A stretch of DNA of 56,243 nt from Flavobacteriia bacterium (GTDB lineage Bacteria > Bacteroidota > Bacteroidia > Flavobacteriales > Flavobacteriaceae), in contig RDYL01000013.1 of assembly GCA_004293165.1 (NCBI GenBank), positions 1 through 56,243 on the forward strand, in the 5' to 3' direction. Position numbers and translations under genes: made by a program. Shown piece after piece: positions 40,563-47,946 of this stretch. The stretch's first letter is position 1. Each line of letters begins with the position of its first letter. Under the pieces are notes generated by a model. The model saw only the letters and a list, made by a program, of their open reading frames with translations. It did no database searches and was not told the DNA's origin.

Positions 40563-40736
40563 TTAGTGGATGCCTCTTTTTTTTTTAGCTGCGTCTAATT
40601 TCTTTTGAAATTCTTTCTTGTTCTTTACAACTTGTTCTTTGGTAACTTTTTTACCATCTTTAATTACTTTTGTTTCTTGCGCTAAAGCACCTATTGAAAA
40701 CAAAAATAACAAACCTAAAAGAGCTATTTTTCTCAT
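40563..40736 (-). CDS. Small secreted lysine-rich protein, truncated
   Basis: This protein has about 57 residues from ATG 40736, where a signal peptide begins (MRKIALLGLLFLFSIGALAQ); the frame's earlier start at 40763 adds an unlikely segment. The mature part is Lys-rich and helical (ETKVIKDGKKVTKEQVVKNK, KEFQKKLDAAKKK). The frame ends RGIH after a ten-base A run, and a plausible longer C terminus lies downstream in other frames, so this is probably the intact front of a damaged gene. Confidence 0.6.
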   Translation of the reverse strand: MRKIALLGLLFLFSIGALAQETKVIKDGKKVTKEQVVKNKKEFQKKLDAAKKKRGIH

Positions 40737-40755
40737 ATGATTTAAAAAATTAAGA

Positions 40756-41037
40756 TTAAACAATTTTATGAATTCTATTTACTGGAATTACAACACCTTG
40801 TTTTAAAATTACTCGGTTATCTGTTACTCCCCAAATTGTAGTTTCTACCATTTTTTTTGACTTATCGTCTTCAAAGTAAATTTTAATTTTAACATGCTCT
40901 AAATTACCTAATGAAAGCGCGCGATCTAATTCGTTTTTACGAGAAGATATTTCATCATTATCTTCTAACACATCCGACTTTGGGAAATTTAATAATGCTA
41001 TTATTTCTTTGTCTATTAATTCAAATGTAGTACTCAT
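40756..41037 (-). CDS. Small conserved protein of unknown function
   Basis: This 93-residue protein has an N-terminal helical half (LIDKEIIALLNFPKSDVLED) and a C-terminal beta-rich half (HVKIKIYFEDDKSKKMVETT, IWGVTDNRVILKQGVVIPVN RIHKIV) that resembles a small SH3-like barrel. No family is recognised. It precedes the lysine-rich secreted protein on the same strand with 19 nt between its stop and that ATG. Confidence 0.65.
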   Translation of the reverse strand: MSTTFELIDKEIIALLNFPKSDVLEDNDEISSRKNELDRALSLGNLEHVKIKIYFEDDKSKKMVETTIWGVTDNRVILKQGVVIPVNRIHKIV

Positions 41038-41156
41038 GGTTTTAGTAGTTTAATTAGGGTTTTTAAAGTTAAAAAAAAAAGTATATAAAAGTAGTTTTTT
41101 TACTTTTTAATTTTGAAGTCTAAAGTCGTTTAAAATTTACCTGAAATTAAAGTAAA

Positions 41157-41185
41157 AAAAGAGACCGCTTTTGACGATCTCTTTT
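41157..41185 (-). terminator. Terminator after the OmpW-like gene
   Basis: On the minus strand AAAAGAGA and TCTCTTTT arms enclose an imperfect stem and are followed by a T run. Confidence 0.7.
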
Positions 41186-41208
41186 AACTGATTTTTTTTA
41201 AATACGTA

Positions 41209-41883
41209 TTAAAACTTCATACCAACACCTACTCCTACTAACCAAGGATTGACATCTACTTCCGCTGGGATGATTAATCCTGGTGCTAAATTTGAAGCAT
41301 CAACACTAACATCGGTACTTAAAAATAAACGTTTAACATCTAAGTTGATAAAAAATGTTTCATCTAGCATTAAATCGAACCCCAATTGTGCTGCATAACC
41401 TAAAGCATTATCATATGATACATCAGCAACATCTCCCGATTTAACATTGTAAAATAATGTATAATTTACACCCGCTCCAATGTATGGCTTGAAAACTTTT
41501 TTGTCTGAAGTATAAAAATGATATTGCGCTGTTAATGTTGGAGGCAATAACCAAACACTGCCTAAATTTACATCGCCAGCTGCTGTATTAATTGCTTGAA
41601 CATCATGTTTTGCCGTACCTAATATTAACTCAGCTGCAAAATTTTCTGTAAAAAAATAAGTAAAGTCTAATTCAGGAATTAAAGCATTTGAAATAGCAAC
41701 ATCACCACCAATAATACCAATTGAAGCACTTTCATCTGGAGCAACTCCAACCGCTCTTAATCTAACTTGCCATCTTTTAAATTCATTTGATTTCGATTCT
41801 TCTTTTGTTTCGTTATCTTGTGCGTTTACAAAATTTACTGTCATTAAAGACATCGCCATTAAAGCAAAAACTATTTTTCTCAT
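41209..41883 (-). CDS. OmpW-like outer-membrane beta-barrel protein
   Basis: This 224-residue protein has a signal peptide (MRKIVFALMAMSLMTVNFVN) followed by eight predicted beta strands with alternating residues. OmpW features include the WQVRLRAVGVAPDESA start, LIPELDFTYFFTENFAAELI, the STDKKVFKPYIGAGVNYTLF-like segment and a C-terminal aromatic Phe. OmpW proteins form small hydrophobic pores in the outer membrane. On the minus strand TATCTTTG at 41909-41916 is a likely promoter box. Confidence 0.92.
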   Translation of the reverse strand: MRKIVFALMAMSLMTVNFVNAQDNETKEESKSNEFKRWQVRLRAVGVAPDESASIGIIGGDVAISNALIPELDFTYFFTENFAAELILGTAKHDVQAINTAAGDVNLGSVWLLPPTLTAQYHFYTSDKKVFKPYIGAGVNYTLFYNVKSGDVADVSYDNALGYAAQLGFDLMLDETFFINLDVKRLFLSTDVSVDASNLAPGLIIPAEVDVNPWLVGVGVGMKF

Positions 41884-42021
41884 TTTGTTAAGTTTTAAAA
41901 TTATAAGTCAAAGATATTTAGTAGAAAAACGCTAAAAACTGATATAAATCATAGATTAAAAAAATTTTATCTGTAATTATCTTTTTAAAATACTACAATT
42001 TTAATTTACATTTGTAGCCTT

Positions 42022-42474
42022 ATGCTAAAGACCGTAAATATCCTTAATAAAAGAGCTAAATTCGATTACGAAATTTTAGACAAATACACTGCTGGAATTG
42101 TCCTAACTGGAACCGAAATTAAATCAATCCGTTTAGGAAAAGCTTCTATTACAGAAAGTTTTTGTGAATTTAATGAAGGGGAACTTTTTGTAATTAATTC
42201 TAATATTGAAGAATATTTATATGGAACGCATTATAACCATAAAACAAAAAGTGAACGTAAATTATTATTAAACAAAAAAGAACTAAAGAAACTTTTTAAA
42301 GATTCTGACAACAAAGGATTAACCATAGTACCACTTCGATTATTTACCAACGAAAAAGGATTAGCAAAACTAGATATAGCATTGTGTCGTGGTAAAAAGA
42401 ATTATGATAAACGTGAATCGTTAAAAGAACAAGACACAAAACGTGATTTAGACCGAATTAAAAAAAGCTTCTAA
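42022..42474 (+). CDS. smpB: SsrA-binding protein SmpB
   Basis: This 150-residue protein binds tmRNA and brings it to stalled ribosomes. SmpB hallmarks are present: [78 protein letters not shown] and the basic tail [26 protein letters not shown] at 42007-42014 puts the start of transcription only a few bases before the ATG, so the mRNA may be nearly leaderless. The tmRNA gene itself is not in this window. Confidence 0.97.
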   Translation: MLKTVNILNKRAKFDYEILDKYTAGIVLTGTEIKSIRLGKASITESFCEFNEGELFVINSNIEEYLYGTHYNHKTKSERKLLLNKKELKKLFKDSDNKGLTIVPLRLFTNEKGLAKLDIALCRGKKNYDKRESLKEQDTKRDLDRIKKSF

Positions 42475-42484
42475 TCGTATCACA

Positions 42485-42847
42485 ATGAAAGAAATTCTAA
42501 AACAAGCTCGCATTGATAAAGGATTTTCCACAAGAAAGTTAGCCGAACTTACAAAAATTGATCAAGCCTTAATTAGTAAGTTTGAAAACGGTTTTAGAAT
42601 TCCAACCAAAAAACAAATTCAAACGCTTGCCCAAATTTTAGAAATCGATTTAAAACCATTATTGGTCTCTTGGTACAAAGTGAAATTAGACCAAAATTTC
42701 GATCTAAATACGTTTGCCATTCAAGCCATTACTGAAATTCTTCAACAAAAAGGCATTGAAGTTGGGAATTCATCCAAAGAAAAAGAAATTACTTCCATCT
42801 TAGATGAATTGGAAGTTTTAAAACAAAAATTAACGAATCTTCGCTAA
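42485..42847 (+). CDS. XRE-family HTH regulator
   Basis: This 120-residue protein has an N-terminal helix-turn-helix at about 4-58 (KQARIDKGFSTRKLAELTKI, DQALISKFENGFRIPTKKQI), then a helical C-terminal region ending in a leucine-rich coiled coil (EKEITSILDELEVLKQKLTN). It probably binds DNA as a dimer. It lies 10 nt after smpB and may be cotranscribed; its targets are unknown. Its end abuts the end of the convergent pcm gene. Confidence 0.85.
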   Translation: MKEILKQARIDKGFSTRKLAELTKIDQALISKFENGFRIPTKKQIQTLAQILEIDLKPLLVSWYKVKLDQNFDLNTFAIQAITEILQQKGIEVGNSSKEKEITSILDELEVLKQKLTNLR

Positions 42848-43489
42848 TTAATTTTTATTTTCTAAAAGAGGTACAAAACGGAAATCACCAAATTCATGCT
42901 TTTCAAACTGTGTCTCGTTTTTACGAATCAACAACGTCATAATTTGATCTTTTTCTCCTACCGGAATTACTAACCTTCCTCCTATTTTTAATTGTGCCAT
43001 CAATGGTTGCGGAATAAATGGTGCACCTGCCGTAACAATGATACTATCAAAAGGAGCCTCCTCTGCAAAACCTTTATAACCATCGCCAAATATTAATTTT
43101 TTCGGACGAATACTCAATTTTGGTAACAAAAGTGATGTCTTTTTAAACAATTGATTTTGTCGTTCAATGGAATAGACGATTGCTCCTAATTTACACAAAA
43201 CTGCCGTTTGATAACCACTTCCAGTTCCAATTTCTAGAATTTTATGCTCTTTTTTAATTTCTAATAATTGAGATTGAAAAGCTACTGTATAGGGTTGTGA
43301 AATAGTTTGGTCAGCTCCTATAGGAAATGCTTTATCTTGATAAGCAAAATCTTCAAAACTCGAATCTAAAAATAAATGACGTGGAATTTTACTAATAGCT
43401 GCCAATACATTCTTATCGGTAATTCCTTTTTCTTCCAACTGCTTTACAAGCTGATTTCTAAGTCCTTGATGTTTATTAGTATCTTTCAA
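42848..43489 (-). CDS. pcm: Protein-L-isoaspartate O-methyltransferase
   Basis: This protein (213 residues from TTG 43489) methylates abnormal isoaspartyl residues so that they can be repaired. Motifs include IPRHLFLDSSFEDFAYQDKA, FPIGADQTISQPYTVAFQ, ILEIGTGSGYQTAVLCKLGA (SAM site) and GGRLVIPVG. The frame extends to a TTG at 43540, but that TTG serves as the -33 element of a promoter (TTG-N19-TATTTTTA, boxes at 43538-43540 and 43511-43518), so translation must start downstream; TTG 43489 gives the family start LKDTNKHQGLRNQ. Confidence 0.9.
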   Translation of the reverse strand: MKDTNKHQGLRNQLVKQLEEKGITDKNVLAAISKIPRHLFLDSSFEDFAYQDKAFPIGADQTISQPYTVAFQSQLLEIKKEHKILEIGTGSGYQTAVLCKLGAIVYSIERQNQLFKKTSLLLPKLSIRPKKLIFGDGYKGFAEEAPFDSIIVTAGAPFIPQPLMAQLKIGGRLVIPVGEKDQIMTLLIRKNETQFEKHEFGDFRFVPLLENKN

Positions 43490-43510
43490 TTTGGGTAATA
43501 ATTTATTTCG

Positions 43511-43540
43511 TAAAAATAGCTTGAAAAATCTAAATATCAA
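43511..43540 (-). promoter_or_regulatory. Promoter of pcm
   Basis: On the minus strand TTG (43538-43540) and TATTTTTA (43511-43518) are 19 bp apart; transcription would start near 43505, upstream of the TTG start codon at 43489. Confidence 0.5.
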
Positions 43541-43567
43541 ATGTAAAATTTCTGAAACTTTTATTCC

Positions 43568-43602
43568 GAAGTTTTGAAACTTAAACTTTTGAACTTTAAA
43601 CT
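43568..43602. repeat. Word repeat upstream of the oxidoreductase gene
   Basis: GAAGTTTTGAAACTTAAACT, TTTGAACTTTAAAC: repeated TTTGAA/ACTT words with period near 8-11 bp. It overlaps the -33 region of the next promoter. Confidence 0.4.
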
Positions 43603-43617
43603 AAAATTGTACTTTTG
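43589..43617 (+). promoter_or_regulatory. Promoter of the oxidoreductase gene
   Basis: TTG (43589-43591) and TACTTTTG (43610-43617) are 18 bp apart, matching the Bacteroidota promoter; the ATG is at 43633. Confidence 0.6.
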
Positions 43618-43632
43618 ATAAAATTTAATCTT

Positions 43633-44598
43633 ATGCTAAGAGTAGGCGTTTTAGGTGCGGGTCACCTTGGAAAAATACATTTACGATTATTAAAACAATC
43701 AGAAAAATATGAATTAGTAGGCTTTTACGATGCTTTTGATGAAAATGCAAACAAAGTAGCGGCCGAATTTGGTTACAAAAAATTTGATTCAATTGCCGAA
43801 TTAATCGCTGCGGTTGATGTTGTTGATATTGTAACTCCTACATTACAACATTTTGAATGTGCTAAACAAGTTATTGAAGCTGGTAAACACATTTTTATTG
43901 AAAAACCAATCTCAAATACAGTTGAAGAAGCCGAAGAAATTATCGCTTTAGCCAACAAATACAATGTTAAAGGTCAGGTTGGACATGTGGAACGATTCAA
44001 TCCTGCGTTTACCGCTGTGAAAGACAAAATCAAGAATCCAATGTTTATTGAAACGCATCGCTTGGCTGAATTTAATCCGCGCGGTACTGATGTTCCTGTG
44101 GTTTTAGATTTGATGATTCACGATATTGATGCGATTTTAAGCGTAGTAAAATCAAAAGTAAAATCTATTAACGCTAGTAGTGTTGCGGTGATTTCAGACT
44201 CACCTGATATTACTAATGCTCGAATAGAATTTGAAAACGGTTGTGTTGCCAATATTACTTCGAGTCGTATATCAATGAAAAACATGCGCAAATCACGTTT
44301 CTTCCAAAAAGACGCTTATATTTCTGTTGACTATTTAGACAAAGTGTGTGAAATTGTTCGCATGCAAGATGCGCCAGAAGTGCCTGGCGATTTTGATATG
44401 ATTTTACAAAATGCTGAAGGCGTAAAAAAACAAATTTATTTTGACAACCCAAATATACAAGCTAATAATGCGATTTTAGACGAATTAGAAACATTTGCAG
44501 ACGCTATCAATAATAACACTACACCTATCGTTACATTAGAAGACGGAACCGAAGCATTACGTGTAGCATATCAGATTATTGATTGTATGAATAAATAA
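43633..44598 (+). CDS. Gfo/Idh/MocA-family oxidoreductase
   Basis: This 321-residue protein from ATG 43633 (the frame opens at a TTG at 43615, inside the -7 box, and is rejected) has an N-terminal Rossmann fold with VGVLGAGHLGKIHLRLL, the EKPIS motif with the conserved Lys (HIFIEKPISNTVEEAEEII), GQVGHVERFNP and VLDLMIHDIDAI. The family oxidises or reduces sugars and related compounds with NAD(P). The substrate is unknown. It precedes hbd by 26 nt and is probably in one operon with it. Confidence 0.9.
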   Translation: MLRVGVLGAGHLGKIHLRLLKQSEKYELVGFYDAFDENANKVAAEFGYKKFDSIAELIAAVDVVDIVTPTLQHFECAKQVIEAGKHIFIEKPISNTVEEAEEIIALANKYNVKGQVGHVERFNPAFTAVKDKIKNPMFIETHRLAEFNPRGTDVPVVLDLMIHDIDAILSVVKSKVKSINASSVAVISDSPDITNARIEFENGCVANITSSRISMKNMRKSRFFQKDAYISVDYLDKVCEIVRMQDAPEVPGDFDMILQNAEGVKKQIYFDNPNIQANNAILDELETFADAINNNTTPIVTLEDGTEALRVAYQIIDCMNK

Positions 44599-44624
44599 AA
44601 ACCAAACAAACCTAAAATAACAAA

Positions 44625-45515
44625 ATGAATACAATAGCAGTAATTGGAGCAGGAACTATGGGCAACGGAATTGCACATACTTTTGCACAAAGCGGATTTA
44701 CCGTAAAATTAATCGATATTTCAGACAAATCATTAGAAAAAGGAATGGCAACTATTGCCGCAAACCTTGATAGGATGGTTTCAAAAGGAACTATTACGGA
44801 AAATGACAAAATCAAAACCATCGGAAATATTATTACTTACACTGACATCAAAGACGGTGTGGTAGGTTGTGATTTAGTAGTGGAAGCGGCTACCGAAAAC
44901 GTTACTTTAAAAATGAACATCTTCAAACAATTGAGCGATGTTTGTGACCATAACGTAATTTTAGCTTCTAACACTTCTTCAATTTCTATCACTCAAATTG
45001 GAGCACAAGTTGTTCATCCAGAAAGAGTTATCGGAATGCACTTTATGAATCCGGTGCCAATTATGAAATTGGTTGAAATTATCCGTGGATATTCTACTTC
45101 GGATGAAGTGACTAAAATCATCATGGATTTATCAGTTAAATTAGGAAAAATACCTACTGAAGTAAACGATTATCCAGGTTTTGTAGCCAACAGAATCTTA
45201 ATGCCTATGATTAACGAATCAATCGAGACATTATATAACGGAGTTGCTGGTGTACAAGAAATTGATACCGTGATGAAATTAGGTATGGCACACCCAATGG
45301 GACCATTACAATTAGCAGACTTCATCGGATTAGACGTTTGTTTGTCTATCTTAAACGTAATGTACGACGGATTCAAAAATCCAAAATACGCACCTTGTCC
45401 ATTATTAGTAAACATGGTAATGGCTGGAAAATTAGGAGTTAAATCAGGAGAAGGTTTCTACGATTACTCAGAAAGCAAAAAAGCAGAGAAAATTGCAAAA
45501 CAATTTTCAAAGTAA
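44625..45515 (+). CDS. 3-hydroxybutyryl-CoA dehydrogenase
   Basis: This 296-residue NAD(P)-binding enzyme interconverts 3-hydroxyacyl-CoA and 3-oxoacyl-CoA. GAGTMGNGIAH (8-18) is the dinucleotide site; EAATENVTLKMNIF, ASNTSSISITQIG, HPERVIGMHFMNPVPIMKLV (catalytic His and the NP motif), PGFVANRILMPMINE and GPLQLADFIGLDVCL are all typical. Length equals the short bacterial form, single-function without a crotonase domain. It likely works in beta-oxidation or butanoate metabolism. Confidence 0.95.
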   Translation: MNTIAVIGAGTMGNGIAHTFAQSGFTVKLIDISDKSLEKGMATIAANLDRMVSKGTITENDKIKTIGNIITYTDIKDGVVGCDLVVEAATENVTLKMNIFKQLSDVCDHNVILASNTSSISITQIGAQVVHPERVIGMHFMNPVPIMKLVEIIRGYSTSDEVTKIIMDLSVKLGKIPTEVNDYPGFVANRILMPMINESIETLYNGVAGVQEIDTVMKLGMAHPMGPLQLADFIGLDVCLSILNVMYDGFKNPKYAPCPLLVNMVMAGKLGVKSGEGFYDYSESKKAEKIAKQFSK

Positions 45516-45517
45516 AA

Positions 45518-45570
45518 AGTCACAGTTTTCAGTCGCATTTACATCTGAATACTGCGACTGAGACTGATAA
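45518..45570. repeat. CAGT word repeat between hbd and DUF1015 gene
   Basis: AGTCACAGTTTTCAGTCGCA then CATCTGAATACTGCGACTGA GACTGATAAC: CAGTCGCA is answered by TGCGACTG, making an imperfect hairpin of word repeats. It occupies almost the whole 65-bp gap. Confidence 0.45.
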
Positions 45571-45580
45571 CTAAATAAAA

Positions 45581-46801
45581 ATGGCTAAAATAAAACCTTT
45601 CAAAGCAGTTCGTCCGGCAGCGGATAAAGTTGCCTTAGTTACTTGCAGAACGTATGACGATTACAGTTCGGCTGAGCTTGCCGCTTGGTTGGATTTTAAT
45701 CCGTATTCGTTTTTGCATGTGATTCATCCTGCTTATGCCAATGCGCAAAAAGTGTCTTTGGAAAAGCGTTTTAAAGCCGTTGCCAATAAATATCAAGATT
45801 TCAAACACGAGCAAATTCTGATTGAAGAAGAACATCCTGTTTTTTACCTGTACGAAATCCAGTCAAAAGGTCAAACTTTTACTGGAATTATTGCTGGTAC
45901 TTCGGTGAAAGATTACCAAAATAACGTCATCAAAAAGCACGAAGACACCTTGCAATATCGGGTGGAATTGTTCAAAGATTATTTACATCAAACGAATTTT
46001 AACACCGAACCCGTTTTAATTACGTATCCTGATAGTGTGGAGATTAATACGTTTATTGCGTTGCGAAAAAAGAGTAAGCCTGTTTACGAATATTCAACTA
46101 CCAATAAAGAAAAACACACGCTTTGGAAAATTGATACACAATCGGAAATCGATTGGCTACAAGAACATTTTGAAGGAATTCCGAATATATATATTGCCGA
46201 TGGACATCATCGTTCGGCTTCTGCGGAATTGTTATACGAACAAGACAAGCATTTAGGCAATGAAAACTTGAATTATTTCATGAGTTTTTTAATTGCCGAA
46301 AGTAATGTCAAAATATACGAATTCAACCGATTGATTCGCGATTTGAATGGTTTGAGTAAAGATGATTTTATCAAAAAATTATCTGAAAACTTTATTATTA
46401 AAGCGAAAGACCAAGAAATATGGAAACCCCAAAACAAGTTTGAATTTGGTATGTATTTAGATGGTAGTTTTTATGCCCTTTTTTACAAATATGAAAACCA
46501 CAATGAATCTTCGATTTTAGATAGTTTGGACGCTCAAATTTTATACGACAAAGTATTATTTCCAATATTAGGCATCGAAGATTTACGCAACGACGAACGA
46601 ATTGATTACATTCCTGGAAAGCAATCCATTTCGGTAATAAAAGATCTAATCGATGAAGGCGAATTTGAAGTTGGCTTCATGCTCTACCCTTCTGACATCA
46701 ATGAAATCAAAGTCTTAGCTGATAACAATTTAATCATGCCTCCAAAATCAACATACATTGAACCGAAGTTTAGAAGTGGTTTGGTAGTGTATGAGCTTTA
46801 A
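45581..46801 (+). CDS. DUF1015 family protein
   Basis: This 406-residue protein belongs to the DUF1015 family: FKAVRPAADKVALVTCRTYD near the start, NPYSFLHVIHP, HPVFYLYEIQSKGQTFTGII, and the hallmark YIADGHHRSASAELLYEQ (about 206-224), where His-His-Arg probably forms an active or metal site, then DERIDYIPGKQS and LYPSDINEIKVLADNNLIMPPKSTYIEPKFRSG. The biochemical role in bacteria is not established. In Flavobacterium it is commonly found near serine-metabolism genes (memory, not checked); here it follows hbd. Confidence 0.85.
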   Translation: MAKIKPFKAVRPAADKVALVTCRTYDDYSSAELAAWLDFNPYSFLHVIHPAYANAQKVSLEKRFKAVANKYQDFKHEQILIEEEHPVFYLYEIQSKGQTFTGIIAGTSVKDYQNNVIKKHEDTLQYRVELFKDYLHQTNFNTEPVLITYPDSVEINTFIALRKKSKPVYEYSTTNKEKHTLWKIDTQSEIDWLQEHFEGIPNIYIADGHHRSASAELLYEQDKHLGNENLNYFMSFLIAESNVKIYEFNRLIRDLNGLSKDDFIKKLSENFIIKAKDQEIWKPQNKFEFGMYLDGSFYALFYKYENHNESSILDSLDAQILYDKVLFPILGIEDLRNDERIDYIPGKQSISVIKDLIDEGEFEVGFMLYPSDINEIKVLADNNLIMPPKSTYIEPKFRSGLVVYEL

Positions 46802-46805
46802 TAGA

Positions 46806-46885
46806 GTTGGGAGTTTGAAGATGGAAGTTGGGAGTAATAAAAAATAAACAAAATTTTGTCATTTCGACTAAGGAGAAATCGCATT
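46806..46885. repeat. GTTGGGAG words and a GTCATTTCGACT element
   Basis: GTTGGGAGTTTGAAGATGGA and AGTTGGGAG (46806-46835) are word repeats. GTCATTTCGACTAAGGAGAA ATCGCATT (46858-46885) resembles a dispersed Flavobacterium element of the form GTCATTTCGA-N-GGAGAAATCTCAT. The element lies directly upstream of a small gene and was wrongly included in its longest open frame. Confidence 0.5.
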
Positions 46886-46897
46886 AAAAAGAATAAA

Positions 46898-47215
46898 ATG
46901 GCTGTAGATAATCCATCAATAATAGATTTCATAAGCATAACTCCCGAAAATGAAGTTCAATTAACAATTTCAGATCATTTAAATTGGGATGATGAGAATC
47001 ACTTTTTACATCTTCAAAATAAAATAAATTCCTATTTAGAAGTTGTTGAGAGTAATCAGATTTATGAAATTTATCCTGAAGCAATAGGAAAACAAATAGC
47101 TATTAATGTTGCATTAAAATACAAACCAAATAAAAATGCTAAAGATTTTTTGAATGAAATAGCCATATTTTTAAAGTCAAACAATTTTAATTTTGATTAC
47201 TCAGTAATAAAATAG
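46898..47215 (+). CDS. DUF6572-like small protein
   Basis: This 105-residue protein starts at ATG 46898 (MAVDNPSIIDFISITPENEV QLTISDHLNWDDENHFLHLQ); the longer frame from 46856 lies in repeat DNA. It resembles the DUF6572 family as I remember it (start VIDFISI, LTISDHLxWDxxNxHLxxLQxKIN). Function is unknown. It precedes the YggS-type gene by 6 nt and is probably cotranscribed. Confidence 0.7.
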   Translation: MAVDNPSIIDFISITPENEVQLTISDHLNWDDENHFLHLQNKINSYLEVVESNQIYEIYPEAIGKQIAINVALKYKPNKNAKDFLNEIAIFLKSNNFNFDYSVIK

Positions 47216-47221
47216 AATACA

Positions 47222-47887
47222 ATGTCAATCCAACAAAACCTCAATACCATAAAATCCCAAATTCCAGCACGTGTTACATTGGTAGCGGTTTCAAAAACCA
47301 AACCTGTGGCTGATTTAATGGAAGCTTACGATGCTGGGCAACGTATTTTTGGAGAAAACAAAATCCAAGAAATGACCGATAAATGGGAAGTCATGCCAAA
47401 AGACATTGAATGGCACATGATTGGTCACGTGCAAACTAACAAAGTAAAATTCATGGCGCCTTATGTGAATTTGATTCATGGTGTAGATAGTTTGAAATTA
47501 CTGCAAGAAATCAACAAACAAGCCACTAAAAATAATCGTGTGATTGATTGTTTGTTACAAGTATATATTGCTGAAGAAGAAAGTAAATTTGGATTAGATG
47601 AACAAGAATTAGAAGAGTTGCTGAAACAAGTTCAACAAGACAAAGAAAACTATAAAAACATCAGAATAGTTGGTTTAATGGGAATGGCAACGTTCACCGA
47701 AAATAAAAACCAAATCGAAAAAGAATTCAAGCATCTAAAAACGATTTTTGATAAATACAAAACACTGAACACTGAACACTGTCAACTGAACACTCTCTCA
47801 ATGGGCATGTCGGGCGATTATCAACTCGCAATTTCATGCGGAAGTACAATGGTTCGAATTGGAAGTAGTATATTTGGATCCAGATAA
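47222..47887 (+). CDS. YggS-type PLP homeostasis protein
   Basis: This 221-residue TIM-barrel protein binds pyridoxal 5'-phosphate: VTLVAVSKTKPVADLMEAYD supplies the PLP Lys in SKTKP, then GENKIQEMTDKW, WHMIGHVQTNKVKF, LMGMATFTENKNQIEKEF and TLSMGMSGDYQLAISCGSTM VRIGSSIFG. It buffers free PLP and affects amino acid balance. An odd in-frame segment, YKTLNTEHCQLN just before TLSMGMS, is encoded by a word repeat of the type otherwise seen between genes. Confidence 0.93.
   Translation: MSIQQNLNTIKSQIPARVTLVAVSKTKPVADLMEAYDAGQRIFGENKIQEMTDKWEVMPKDIEWHMIGHVQTNKVKFMAPYVNLIHGVDSLKLLQEINKQATKNNRVIDCLLQVYIAEEESKFGLDEQELEELLKQVQQDKENYKNIRIVGLMGMATFTENKNQIEKEFKHLKTIFDKYKTLNTEHCQLNTLSMGMSGDYQLAISCGSTMVRIGSSIFGSR
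47757..47795 (+). repeat. GAACACT word repeat inside the YggS-type gene
   Basis: AAACACTGAACACTGAACAC TGTCAACTGAACACT contains four near-copies of CTGAACA with a 9-11-bp period. It translates in frame and lies in a variable loop just before the conserved TLSMGMS motif, so the gene tolerates it. Confidence 0.6.
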
Positions 47888-47894
47888 TTAGTAA

Positions 47895-47914
47895 AGACGC
47901 GATTAATCGCGTCT
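47895..47914. repeat. 20-bp perfect palindrome AGACGCGATTAATCGCGTCT
   Basis: AGACGCGATT/AATCGCGTCT is a perfect palindrome 8 nt after the YggS-type gene. GTAAAGACGCG-ATTAATCGCG-TCTCT is a dispersed element I recall from many Bacteroidota spacers. It could act as a terminator hairpin, but lacks a T run. Confidence 0.6.
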
Positions 47915-47946
47915 CTATCATACATAACCTTTTAAACTTTTAAACT

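Noticed and set aside
42485..42847. C protein (controller) of the R-M system
   Set aside because: It is 36 kb from the R-M operon and follows smpB in what looks like a chromosomal unit.
43490..43540. Longer pcm start at TTG 43540
   Set aside because: That TTG fits as the -33 element of the gene's own promoter, so the transcript begins downstream of it.
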